Assembly (NCBI RefSeq): GCF_933775445.1
Contig: NC_065875.1
Span: 868,001-932,000, forward strand
Length of the DNA: 64,000 nucleotides
Source of the DNA: Argentina anserina
Lineage: Eukaryota > Streptophyta > Magnoliopsida > Rosales > Rosaceae
Direction: 5' to 3'
Position numbers and translations under genes: made by a program. How positions within the stretch are numbered: position 1 is the stretch's first letter; each line of letters opens with the position of its first letter. The notes below the pieces were generated by a model that searched no databases, was not told the DNA's origin, and saw only the letters and a list, made by a program, of their open reading frames with translations. Positions 37,401-48,199 of the stretch are shown piece by piece.

Positions 37401-39889
37401 ATAACAGTAACACCATCAGATATTTCAGGCACTGACAAGCAGTTCGGAGGGACAGGTATATGATTCAAGATGTATCCATCTTGAGGATTAAAGCCTTTAG
37501 CAGCCAGTTTTCTCTTGGTGTCTTCGGGGATTCTCTTGAGAATCTGCATCACCTGGTGGTCGATCATAATCAATATGAATATCAAGTTTTAGTGTGCCAC
37601 AAAAATCATTCTGTAAGAAATGTATGATTAGCAATCAGGACTAAATCCAAAATCTTGACTATATCAAAAAAGTGGGAATTTTATAAGCACTGATGGAGAA
37701 TGAGGAGAAGCGAGATTGTTGAATCCTCCTTTCTTTTATGATCTAAGAAGAAACTAAATTTTTACGAAGACAGCAACATTGTATAGGGGCAAGAGATCTT
37801 TACTTTCTGAGAACAATAGCTTTGAACAGACTCATTAAATGCTTTCATTCATTTGGTTAGAATCCTTATATCTTCAACTAGATTAGCCATCAGGCTTCTA
37901 AAGTGAATAATATATCAAACCCCAGGTAGCTGATAGATCAAGACCACCACTAAATCATTCATTGAAATATAGTTTATGTATACAGGACGCCGAGAATAGG
38001 TTGTTTAAGTTGGCACTGGTTTGGGACAAAAAAAACACATTTTACCACTTCCTAAAAACAAAAGACGTTAAACTGAACTAGGATCAATGACTTGAACCCC
38101 ATAACAGAACAACAGAACTCAACTGAAAGCTAAAAATGTCACAGTCATGGAGAAAACATGCAGGCAGTAAGAACCTAACCTCTCTAGGAAGTGAATAATA
38201 TATCAAACCCCAGGTAGCTGATAGATCAAGACCACCACTAAATCATTCATTGAAATATAGTTTATGTATACAGGACGCCGAGAATAGGTTGTTTAAGTTG
38301 GCACTGGTTTGGGACAAAAAAACACATTTTACCACTTCCTAAAAACAAAAGACGTTAAACTGAACTAGGATCAATGACTTGAACCCCATAACAGAACAAC
38401 AGAACTCAACTGAAAGCTAAAAATGTCACAGTCATGGAGAAAACATGCAGGCAGTAAGAACCTAACCTCTCTAGGAAGTAAAGCACGTTTAACGCCATCA
38501 CCGTAACGAAAACCATATCTTTCAAGGAAATTCCAAAAACCAGGCGGTGGTTTCTTATTAGTTGGTAGTTTCAGTTGCAAGGAACAAACCTCATCTGTTG
38601 GTTTAATCTCTGCAATAGAAACTTGTGATGCATCCTAAAAAAAAAAAAGACAGATCATAAGATTTGTACATAGAACAGACAGAGAATGCACAGTGAAGAA
38701 AAAAGACGATACTTTTGATGAGAATATATTAATCGTGCAAAAACTGCAAACTAAATTCCTCACTTTTGATCAGGAGCAACAGATGTAGCGTATGGATGAG
38801 TAATGAGAACTTCAATCTCAAAAACAAAAAACTGCCAGTTGGAACATTAGTTGAATCAAAGAGTCCTAACTGGAAGCATATAATTGAAGAATAGCATAAA
38901 CTGGTAATTTTGTACACAAGGCTCAAACATGTCTGTGTAGAGAGAAAATACAGTACTTGAAAGTTAAGCACATCATACCTAATCTGTAGTAAAGACAAGA
39001 AATTACCTCACAACATACAGATAGCAACCTTTCGGCCAGACCAGCACTCTTGGTTGAGACCTGAATTGTATCAACCCAGCAAATCAGGCATAACGAATAT
39101 TAGTACAGAACTTTATCGCTACGAAACAGCTACTTAATTTTTAAGCATTGTAGGCATAAACACATAATACCTTGTTCTTCTTAATTTTTAAGCATTGTAG
39201 GCATAAACAACTCAGCAACTTCTTCAGCTCACTGACATGGTTAGGATGATATATTGGTGATGGTAAGTCGATATATCCAAAGTGTCCTGAAAATGGTATA
39301 AAACACACATTGTTATCACAAGAACATTAGCTGGATTTATAATTTCCATCCTTTCCTGTTACCTTATTTTGCAGCATTCAATATATTAATGAAAGACGCT
39401 ACAAGGGTTTCCAATTTTTCTAGTTAGTTTCTTCTGCTTCTTTGTTTAGGCTCTTTTAGCCTTGTTTGAAACAAAAAAAAACAAAAAACAAAAACAAAAC
39501 AAAAAAAATTAATGAAAGACCAAAAGGGTAAGAATTGGGAGTTGCCTTCGCACTTTCCCGTTTCTGAAGCACCACAAGATTCACATTTTCCGAACTCAAG
39601 AGGAAGGCCAAGGAATGGGTTAGATAGCTGACTGGCGTGGCTAACAGAGCATCCCATCATCGATGCTGTACACTGCAATATGCAAAAAGTAAAACACACA
39701 CTTATAAACATTATGAGCTAAAATGGCCGCTGATTATTACAACTAATAAGGAGTATACAGGTCAATCCTCCAACACATACTGAATCACAACGCGGAATTT
39801 CTACTTACAATTTCTTTATGGGTTGCCAACCCAAATTTAATCCCAATCAGCTCCCCATCTAAAACCGGTGAACAAGAAGCTTCCTCCAT
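28434..39889 (-). CDS. NRPE1: Largest subunit of RNA polymerase V (NRPE1), frameshifted in exon 7
   Basis: Pol V makes scaffold transcripts for RNA-directed DNA methylation. Exons: 39889-39809, 39672-39546, 39286-39171, 39060-39007, 38634-38467, 37552-37394, 37272-35384, 35222-35047, 34710-34638, 34540-34401, 33847-33690, 33231-32957, 32149-31976, 31885-31745, 31635-29864, 29031-28917, 28643-28434. Phases agree throughout if one missing base in exon 7 is allowed for, giving about 1942 aa, near the Arabidopsis length. Landmarks: start MEEASCSPVLDGELIG, Cys-rich FGKCESCGASE, catalytic ADFDGD (Asp residues about 452-456, with CIH following, as in Pol V), bridge-region GEPVGVLAATAMSNPAYKA, about twenty WG/GW motifs in exon 15, and a C-terminal DeCL/DUF3223 domain (VDRHGSYQESRC, DFSYRKCLQNM). 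Intron 2 uses a GC donor. The frame breaks near 35760. As written, translation would stop at 35695 after about 760 residues, losing the WG tail. The break could be real or a sequencing error. Confidence 0.93.
30168..31140 (-). repeat. NRPE1: WG/GW coding minisatellite of NRPE1
   Basis: In exon 15, units of about 17-20 residues alternate between two types, roughly SPEIAEGAWGQKKPADTSS and LGAWGRQK. I count about 21 WG dipeptides over the exon, most in this block. Such tails bind Argonaute (AGO4 class) in known plants. Several units have lost the motif: GAWDQ three times, GACGQ once and GAWCQ once. The plus strand is open for 348 codons here only because of the repeat composition. Confidence 0.92.
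37901..38478. repeat. 288-bp tandem duplication across the NRPE1 exon 5 donor
   Basis: The block starting 'aagtgaataatatatcaaac' at 37901 recurs at 38189, and both copies end 'aacctctctaggaagt'. They are almost identical; I saw a one-A difference in a poly-A run. The copy nearer exon 5 contains the last coding bases of exon 5 and its GT donor, so the intron holds a second copy of that exon end and donor near 38178. Confidence 0.9.
39133..39210. repeat. Short duplication at the end of NRPE1 exon 3
   Basis: About 28 bp containing 'taatttttaagcattgtagg' occurs at 39134 (in the intron) and again about 48 bp away at 39182 (in exon 3). The exon's last codons were copied into the intron just past the donor. 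Confidence 0.8.
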
Positions 39890-40863
39890 ATTCTTTCAAG
39901 ATTCTTTCAAAAACTACACCATAAATTACAGGTGAAAAATGAGATTAATATAAGAAAGGCTTTAACTTTTATATTCAAAACCAACATGCAAGTGTAACCA
40001 ACAAAGCTTCTATAAGTAGCACAATATTAAAATCAACAAAAAAAAAACTTAGTTTCTGTGAGGTGGCAACATGTAAGACCATAAAGACACAAATAAACAT
40101 GGAAAATATATTATAAGCAGATGGAACTGAAGCAGTGTAGTATGCTTGGATTGTGAGAGAATGGGAAGAACATAAAGCCAGCACAACTCAGCCACAAAAC
40201 AAACACAAAAAAGAAAAAAGAAAAAAGAAAAGGAACCCAAATATTTCCTCTACTAAAAGCTACATACAGAGCAAGAGAATATAACCAAAAGCTACATGGG
40301 TCTCTTCTCCTTTGTTTCATAACAACTACTTGAAACCAGAAACTCCTAACAAAACACCCAAGAACCTCAAACCTACATGAGTCCTTGGAGTGAAATCAAA
40401 ACACGTAAAAAGAAACCCACATTCCATTTTCAACACAACAAAGCAAAACAAGAACACCCATTTACAAACAAAGGCCTCTACTTTTGCAAAGCCTCAAACT
40501 TTCTCAGCAAACCAAACAACCCCATAACAAATATGAACAAAATTCAAGACTCGGCTCTTGAAATTCTTACAAAATTCAGTGTGGGTTTGACTCCAAGAGC
40601 CCTAAAAACGAAGCAGAAAACTTGGGCTATGATCACAGAGGGGGCTCTGCTCCAAAGCAGAGACCTTTCCCTGAACAAAGCAATTTCTGTTCTCTCTCCC
40701 AAACACACAAATTTGACCCCAAAAACACAGAAAGGCTTGAATATAAGCTTCTCACCTATCTTAAGTCAGAAGACAGAAATGAGTTTTGCATGGACAGAGG
40801 GAATGAATTGTGGATGGTAGAGAGAAGAGCGGAACTTCAAAATGGGTTCCAAGTTTTTTCTGG

Positions 40864-40902
<39 letters not shown>

Positions 40903-41180
40903 GATCAGTGTCCAAAACACACAACAGAGTCTTTGGGTTTTTCAAGAGAGAGTGTCAGAGTGTGTGAAAATGTATACGTTATTTGTTGTTGGGGTTTCAA
41001 CTTTATGAGCCGTACACATGTCACTGGCCTGTGTGGGGCTTAATCGAAACGACATGTGTACCCTAAACGACATCGTTTTGGTGCTTTGGGAAATTGGCTC
41101 TGCGATATATAAGTTATAAAGATGGAGATGTAGGACATAAAAATTATAAAATGAGAAAGATGGAAACGTAGGACATAAAA
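39890..41180 (-). other. NRPE1 upstream region, with CT microsatellite
   Basis: This is the leader and promoter side of NRPE1. A CT run lies at 40866-40900. ORFs in both directions (for example 40377-40820 on plus, 40049-40320 on minus) have no recognised domain. A leader intron is possible but cannot be placed with confidence. Confidence 0.45.
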
Positions 41181-41181
41181 T

Positions 41182-42180
41182 CTGTGTTGTTCTGACTCGT
41201 TAAGTCTGTTCTGAGATGGAGGAGACAAACTTTAAGATAAATTACACATTTTGAGTAGCTAATTAATCACAAATAAATGGAGATGAACATGAAATTGATG
41301 ATGTGAAACCTGTAAGGTTTAATCACATGTATGCCATGATGTAATACCACTTGAGGCAATATATAGTGCTCTGCAGCCATATGAAATTGATTCCTAACTC
41401 CGGCCAAAAGCACATTAAGTGATCATAAGCCAAGAACGTTTGACATATCCAGTAATAGATTTCCACGACCATCAAAGAATCCGACCAAATGAGAACCTTT
41501 TTTGACAAGTAAATCACCGGCCAGTAGAACCATCAAATCCTTATTACTGTATTATTCTTTACCCAAAGCTTTTACTTTCCGTAAAATAAATATAATCATA
41601 ATCCCATGACAGGAAACCCATAACTTTATTCAATTGCATACTAAGCAAATAGGACGGAGATCTTTATACAAGGTAAAGTGTCTACTTCTCACGAACGTAC
41701 ATCATATCTCTGCAGATAAAATTGGAACTTCACTCTGAAATATCAGAGTGAACCTTCACTCTGGATAGAGATAGAGACTGTGTATATATACATATATAAT
41801 GATCATATATATATATATATATACAAACATATTATAATGATCATCAGCTACACATATGGTTCTGTAGATACTGACTTCCCTTTTAATAGAAAGAAACTCC
41901 ACATGAATGGTATTACTTTCTGATAGATGACATAAATGTCGTGTTTAAGGTTAACCTTTTACAGTACCAGGCAAATGATCTGATATGCCCTTGATACTCA
42001 TGAGATTTGAACATGAAATTTTACCTAATGATTAGGATTTACGAATCCCCTCGAATAAGTGGGATTGAGAGTTAATAATGCTCTTTCTTCAACAACAATA
42101 TTAAATAATCAACAGCAACCCAAGTCAGATTTTCATCCTCAAATCACTAGTAATGAACACCTTGGTTAAATTTAGCTAAG
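41182..42180. repeat. Duplicated F-box spacer, copy S1
   Basis: The first 100 bp match 27799-27912. From about 41290 to 42085 the stretch matches, with indels, 56440-57060 and 61020-61709. Shared blocks include 'gacatatccagtaatagatt' (41440 region) and 'tttactttccgta'. No F-box coding sequence remains beside it. A TA-rich microsatellite lies at 41805-41822. Confidence 0.7.
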
Positions 42181-42185
42181 GTTAT

Positions 42186-42378
42186 CCCTTCAGTTGGTGA
42201 ATGAGAAAACACATAGGGGTAAAATCGTCATTTTAAAAACCCTTGTCGACCTCTCCGGCGATGTTCCGGGATTATCTGACACATATCCGGCGTGTCTTCA
42301 ACCTTGTAAAATGACTGTGCCAATGGAAATGTCGGATTCGAGATAAAAGTTGCCGAATTCGATCAGTATTGTTGCATA
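42186..42378. repeat. Partial duplicate of the LOL2 promoter/leader
   Basis: This matches 44308-44525, the region just upstream of the LOL2-like gene, through blocks such as 'cttcagttggtgaat', 'cgggattatctgacac' and 'tccggcgtgtcttcaacctt'. No LOL2 coding exon follows here. Confidence 0.85.
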
Positions 42379-42664
42379 CAGAGGTTGCAAGAACAAAACT
42401 GATATTGTTCAGGTGAGTCTCTAGCTTACTGGCAATTATGTTCTTTTCTCTTGCATGCATAGTTGCATACAGAGATGTCCTACACTTCGTTTTTTGCTTT
42501 GATTTTGTGGTTTGATCTTAATGTCGTCCCCTCATGCAGGTTCATATTTCTTATGCCTGCAAGCTGCTTTTCCAAGAGCTTATGGCGATGGCTATAGCAC
42601 CAAGAATGCTCCCAAGCAAGGGTATATACATATATAGATCTCAGTAAAAAAAAAACGGACCGGC

Positions 42665-43270
42665 CAGGGGCGGAATTAAGAATGGAGAATGAGTAGGGCT
42701 AGTTTAAGGCATAAAAAAAATTTGATAGAAAATTAAATATCTAAAGAATTTGTAAAAAAAATGATGTAATTAAAGAAAAATAGTGAGAAAATTGAGGAAA
42801 TAATAGAAATAAATATAGATTTATTAATTAAAAATAGTAGATAAAACTGTAAAGTAAAAGAATAGAGAACTAAATTGACAAAGGAAAGAATTGGGAAGGA
42901 GGAGAAAAAACAGAGATGAGAAAAGAGAAAAACAAAAAGATGAGAGAATAGAAATAAATATAGATTTACTAATAAAAAATAGTAGACAGAAATGTAAAGT
43001 AAAAAATAGAGAAAAAATTGAAAATGAAAGAATTTGGGAAGGAGAAGAAAAAATTAGGGATGAAAAAAGAGAAAAACAAAAATAGAAAGGTGAGAATCAA
43101 ATCCACGACCAACCCTATCAAAGGATAATTAAATTTGACATTTAGTCAATTCCACCAACTCAAACTTTAATAAAAGTAGCACATATACTTAGTAATATTT
43201 CAGCACAATTTTCGGCTGGATTATAGTCCTACCAGCCCGCCAAGTGGTTATGCTCCTGGGACCGGCCCTG
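42665..43270. mobile_element. Possible hAT-like MITE with an internal tandem duplication
   Basis: The block opens with CAGGGGCGG and closes with CCGGCCCTG, similar to inverted ends of non-autonomous hAT elements. No matching 8-bp flank was found. Inside, about 144 bp is repeated in tandem: 'gaaataaatatagattta' near 42806 and near 42950, each followed by 'gggaagga' and 'gagaaaaacaaaaa'. The plus-strand ORF at 42891 is just this repeat. Confidence 0.4.
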
Positions 43271-43279
43271 CTCACAAAG

Positions 43280-44300
43280 GATGTGAAGCCTGTCAAAGAG
43301 AAGAAGAAATAAAATGCCTACATATAAAATAATTCAATCATGGATATACTGTTAAAATTGAAAGATAAAAGAGTGATTTGGATGAGTTGTAGGAAGACCA
43401 ACTTCATCTACTTTTTTCTATTATAAACGTGCATCCTACAGTTCTGGTAATCTGATGAAATTGTATTCCCTATCTCACAGACAAAGAATGTAAAATAACG
43501 TGTCTTATATCAACAAGCCCTTGTCAATATCACGAATGCTTTGCACTGATCATTCAAGAAGTTTCATGTATATTGCTATTAGAGCTCTATTGGGACTAAA
43601 AACCTCGATCTACTAAGCTATTTTTACTTATGAGTCATAAAACAGAAATGGGCGTCGGGTAGTTCGAGTTTGCTTTAAGCAAATAAGGTGAAAACATCGT
43701 TTGGCTTAAAATGACGTCTCGGTCTATAGGATGATGAGTGAGATGAGACACCCGTTAGCAGCCTAGCTATGTGTGGGAAGTCCAAAGTCAAGTTTTGGTC
43801 CTCAGACTCTCTAGATGCCCCGGACACTTGACATTTGGGTAACACCTTGTAGTCCTATTCATGGAGGGAAAATCTAAAGAAGTGTATAAATACAGCAGGA
43901 CATGATACGAAAGAAAGAATTCACCAGAACTATTCAGCGTCGTACGCTGATTGATGGCCCAACCATACCAGAAAGAGAAAGAAACACACCCTCTGGCCTC
44001 TGGCACACATATATAAACGGAAACCCGAACTCTTTTATCAGTTCACCATGCCCTTTGCACCAGAGTTGGGAGTATTTGAAACTGTTATTCTCCTTGATCT
44101 TCTTCTGTCAGTTGGTTATGGCTTCAGGTATGTCATCTTGCAGAAAGTTTGTGTTCTAATTACTTGATAGAACTGCGGACAACCTTAGCTTGTTGATCAT
44201 ATATATACATACATATTCATTGTTTGATTGGTTTTCTGTTCTTCTTGCCTCTTCAGACTGAGCAAATTTGCCAAAAGACATTGTGGATTCAGTGTTAGAG
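43280..44300. other. Intergenic stretch upstream of LOL2
   Basis: No gene recognised. ORFs of 70-90 codons at 43788-44159 overlap on both strands and match nothing I know. Confidence 0.4.
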
Positions 44301-44618
44301 AGATTGGCCTTCAGTTGGTGAATCATAAAACACATAGGAGTAAAATCGTCATTTTATAAACCTCCTCGACCTTCTCCGGCGATTTTCCGGGATTATCTGA
44401 CACTTATCCGGCGTGTCTTCAACCTTGTAAAATGACTGTGCCCATGGAAACGTCGGATTCGAGATAAAAGTTGTTGCCGAATTCGCACGGGATACGGTAA
44501 TTCCATCGGTATTATTGCATGAAAAGACAGTCATACCCTCAGTGAAAAACAAAAATTTTCTCTCTTGTAAACATAAAAACGGCGCGTCGTTTGGTAACAC
44601 ATCAAACTGGCTGTCCCC

Positions 44619-46273
44619 ATGTCTGCAACTCCAGAGAAACAGCCGATGGAGACCAAAGAGCACAAGGTAGAGGAAGCGCCACCGCCGGAGGCCCAAACCT
44701 TCGTTTCACAACCTCCGTCGCGACCAATTTCCGGTCATTCCCCACCCAACTTATATGCACTCTTGTTATTGTCATCTTTCTGTACTCAACGCAGGGGTCT
44801 CATTTGTTTTGGGTTCTCTCATACTTGAAACTTGAAGAGTTCTATGTATTTCTCTTCAATATGTGATTGGTTATTGCTTGCTTATCCCAAAAAATCTCCT
44901 TTTTATTATAGCAACAAAGAGTTTATAGATTGGGTGAAAATAGAGTGTGAGACTGAGTAACTTACTATTACTAGCTATGAAGCTAATTGGTTTGTACTTT
45001 GTACTACATTTCTATCAGCATTGAAACTACCCACATTTGAATGTTTATTAGAGCCTTAGTTGTCTCAGGTTTAGTAAATTGTGAAAGCTCAATTTGCAAT
45101 TGTGGATTTCTGATGTAGAAATAGCTCAAATGGTGTGTGGATCTTGCCGCCGGCTGCTTACATACCCACCAGGAGCCAAGCACGTCAAATGCTCGTGCTG
45201 TCAGACTGTCAACTTTGTGCTAGAAGGTTTATCTTTCTTCCTCTTTCATTGATGAATCGGTTATTGTTCTCAGTTTCGTTCTGCCATCTCTTTAGCTCTG
45301 GTTATTGTTCTCCGTTTTTGTTAATTTCTTTACTGTGTGGCCATTTTGCATTCTAGCCCGTATGGTTGACACAAGTTGATCAATCTCTCTGAGTGCCTGT
45401 TTTGCCATATTTGTAGTGGTGATGTGATACCATCAATGCATTTTTGCCCCCTTAAATGTGCTCTATCATATCTGAGTATTGTTTCTAGTGTTGCAGACTT
45501 AAAAATCAGGTCATGAGGTTAAATTGGTGAAGGGTTTTCGATTGTGAGTTGATTGAGGTCTAGATTTGTCTCGTACATGAATTTTCAATACTTATGCTTG
45601 TCTCGTGTAGATATAATTCATTATCACAGTTTCAGAACCTCTATCTGTCTAGTAAAGCTCGTTTTATGCTCTTTAAACTATGGTGTATGGTTTCATTATG
45701 ACAATACATTCAGGTTTTTAATTGTATTCTTTTTAACAGCCCATCAGGTTGGCCAGGTCAAATGTGATAGTTGTACATTGCTGCTGATGTACCCATATGG
45801 AGCTCCATCAGTTAGGTGTTCCTCTTGCAATTTTGTGACAGACATTAGGGTAAGTGCACCATTTAATTTTAAGATCTTTAGATTCTAATCTCTTTCATAT
45901 TGATTGTTATTGTCGGAATGCATTTGCAAGCATCAGTTCCAGTAGTCCAATTGGTTCAGATTCAGAACAACACTAAACTCTGTATAATGTGGATACACCT
46001 TTTCTATATGTTCATACGTAAAACCTCACTTGTACGAAGCTATGGTTTCAACTTTTGGTTCCATAAAGATCTCTTTGAACCGGCTAGTTTCCCTGACAAA
46101 GAATCCTTATTTTCTTTTTCGCTTAATGAGCATACTACTAATGGATTAGAATTCAACTGCATTGTTCATATTTACGACTGATGTGAAATGTTTCTCTGTA
46201 GGATCACAACATGCGCCCTCCATGGTCTGTTCAACAAGGACTACCTACTCCACCATCCAATTCTGTTCACTAA
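44619..46273 (+). CDS. LOL2: LSD1-like zinc-finger protein (LOL2-like), four exons
   Basis: LSD1/LOL proteins are small plant zinc-finger proteins that regulate cell death and defence. Exons are 44619 to about 44733, 45119-45226, 45740-45849 and 46202-46273, giving about 134 aa. Exon 2 encodes one LSD1-type finger (MVCGSCRRLLTYPPGAKHVK, then CSCCQTVNFV) and exon 3 a second (VKCDSCTLLLMYPYGAPSVR, then CSSCNFVTDI). Exon 4 ends DHNMRPPWSVQQG plus a short tail. Two fingers followed by the RPPWS-QQG end match Arabidopsis LOL2 rather than the three-finger LSD1. The N-terminus is Pro/Glu-rich and disordered. The exon 1 donor is the least sure junction: I chose G|GTCATT because it gives the right phase and an open join. 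A shorter copy of the promoter lies at 42186-42378. Confidence 0.88.
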
Positions 46274-46354
46274 AAAGCCAGCTTATATGAGGCATGTGTT
46301 CAAATTGTATATAGGTAAACTTGATCAAGCAATGTACTACTGTGTTTTGGAAAC

Positions 46355-46498
46355 TTTGATTTTGATCGGTGTAATATTTGTCCCTTTTTATTTTGGTCTT
46401 ATTTGTAGAGAATGCTGTACCTCTAATTTGATTTTGATCGGTGTAATATTTGTCCATTTTTATTTTGGTCTTATTTGTAGAGAATGCTGTACCTCTAA
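46355..46498 (+). repeat. 72-bp tandem duplication downstream of LOL2
   Basis: The unit beginning 'tttgattttgatcggtgtaa' occurs at 46355 and again 72 bp later. Both copies end 'agaatgctgtacctctaa', with one or two differences. It lies in the probable 3' UTR. Confidence 0.9.
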
Positions 46499-46861
46499 CT
46501 GAAACACATTCTGAACTGTGAGAATAAAACCAGACGGATTTGACATTACTTAACTAATCAGTTGAAAAATTACTCACAGTTGACATACAAAACACTCTTT
46601 CATCAATGCAAAAGTGGAAACTACAGAGTCCCAAATGTTAAGGACCTAGATTTTTTGGAAATTTCTTGTGTTAATTTGATTATGACGAACCAGAAATAGC
46701 CGACTACTTAGAATTAATAACCGCATCAATTAGTAAATATTACAATCTATTGCATTATTTGATAACGACAAACCACGAATGACTCAGAATCCAGAAAGAA
46801 CCGTTGTAAGAAATAACATACCAACATCATATCATGTACAGGATATGCAAAGATTTCACCC

Positions 46862-48196
46862 TCACAAACAGGCTAAAGTCTCCCTGAAAGGAAAAGTAAC
46901 ATCCTTTCGAATACAATGCTTGAGATCTATAAAAAGTTCCTTGTTAGCAAACTCAACAGATGTCTTGAAGGTCCCATTCGTAGAATTATACGATATGACC
47001 TTACCCTCATCGCTTGTTCTTCGGGAGGTCTCCTCCTTTGGAGAAAGGCACAAAACAGTAAAGAAATTCCAATCCGGTCCAGGAAGAGCTGCAACTAGCG
47101 GATTAAGATCAACATGATACTTGACAAACCAGCCAGAGTAGTCACTCTCCATCTCCATCAGATCGAATTGGAACATGCATTGCTTATAAGTCTCAATATA
47201 GTACAAACGACCACCGCACTCCCCAAAATATATCTGAATCAATGTTGGCCACGTAATTGTCCTGCGGCCAAATCTATTAATCCCTTGTGGAATGTTATTG
47301 ACCACCGGGGACACAGGGGGTGTAGCCGACACGACCAGCAAACGCTCTTGGCTGATCTCAAAGTAGTGGAGCACATCAGATTTGCTTCTCATGAATTCCA
47401 GCTTACCATCCACATGTAAGCAACTTGATAAACTTGATACATATCTATCCCTGATCCAATGAACTGCGCCATTGTAGTATACCGCCTCTAGCTTGCTCCG
47501 GAAGTCAAAATTCAAGGCACTCTCTACGAAAACTTGGTGCCCCTCCTCATTGGGGCTGCGGAAGAAAGGAGTCTCGAGATGTTTCCACTCTCCGGTCTCA
47601 GATGAAAATATGTATATTTTGTGTTGCCCCTTCTCATAATAACGCTGGTAGTTGGTCACACAGACCACATTGTAATGAGGCGATCTGGAAGGATCAAAAG
47701 CCAAAGCATAGCGAACAAAAGCATCACGTTTCTCTTGGCAGACGCTTGGAGGGGAAAGACCCCTGAATTGGTTGGTGGTGGGATTGACAACATAGATGGG
47801 TTTAGTTGGTTCTCTGATTAACCAAATTTGGCAGAGGAAGAGGCCATTGCATGACTGAAGAATTCGAATCATTAATTTGGAGGCACCTGGGACGGAAGTG
47901 TTGAGGGTTTTGAAGGGATTGCCAGATGGGATTTCGAGAGTGATGGACTTGAAGGCTTCTTCATTGGTTATAGGAGAGAAAAAAGCGGAGATTTTGGAGT
48001 TGCGGTTTTGGAGTGTGTGGTGGCGACGGAAGTCGGGGTCGGAGATGAGAGAGTGCCAGTGCTTGGAGACTGACTGGAAACGGATCAGAGAAAGAGCCGG
48101 TACCCTTAAAAGAATCAGGTTGAGCAGCTCTTCAATACTGGCTACCGCTTCTGCTGAAGAGGATGACAGTTTGAACATTTTGGACATTTTGAACAT
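46862..48196 (-). CDS. F-box protein, FBA type, intact
   Basis: This single-exon gene encodes 444 aa. The F-box is near residues 15-55 (EAVASIEELLNLILLRVPAL, then FQSVSKHWHSLISDP). It is followed by the F-box-associated domain with ILQSCNGLFLC, YVVNPTTNQFRGLSPP, FDPSRSPHYNVVCV, IYIFSSETGEW, VHWIRDR, and the late motif MEMESDYSGWFVKYHVDLNP. Such proteins are substrate adaptors of SCF ubiquitin ligases and bind an SKP1-like protein through the F-box. The substrate cannot be inferred. Of the F-box units in this window it is one of two without lesions. The start at 48196 is a true ATG, with further in-frame ATGs at 48187 and 48178 that could also serve. Confidence 0.92.
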   Translation of the reverse strand: MFKMSKMFKLSSSSAEAVASIEELLNLILLRVPALSLIRFQSVSKHWHSLISDPDFRRHHTLQNRNSKISAFFSPITNEEAFKSITLEIPSGNPFKTLNTSVPGASKLMIRILQSCNGLFLCQIWLIREPTKPIYVVNPTTNQFRGLSPPSVCQEKRDAFVRYALAFDPSRSPHYNVVCVTNYQRYYEKGQHKIYIFSSETGEWKHLETPFFRSPNEEGHQVFVESALNFDFRSKLEAVYYNGAVHWIRDRYVSSLSSCLHVDGKLEFMRSKSDVLHYFEISQERLLVVSATPPVSPVVNNIPQGINRFGRRTITWPTLIQIYFGECGGRLYYIETYKQCMFQFDLMEMESDYSGWFVKYHVDLNPLVAALPGPDWNFFTVLCLSPKEETSRRTSDEGKVISYNSTNGTFKTSVEFANKELFIDLKHCIRKDVTFPFRETLACL

Positions 48197-48199
48197 TCT

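Noticed and set aside
40377..41043. Overlapping plus-strand ORFs of 77-147 codons upstream of NRPE1
   Set aside because: They overlap in different frames, include the CT microsatellite, and show no family similarity. They sit in the NRPE1 leader and promoter region.
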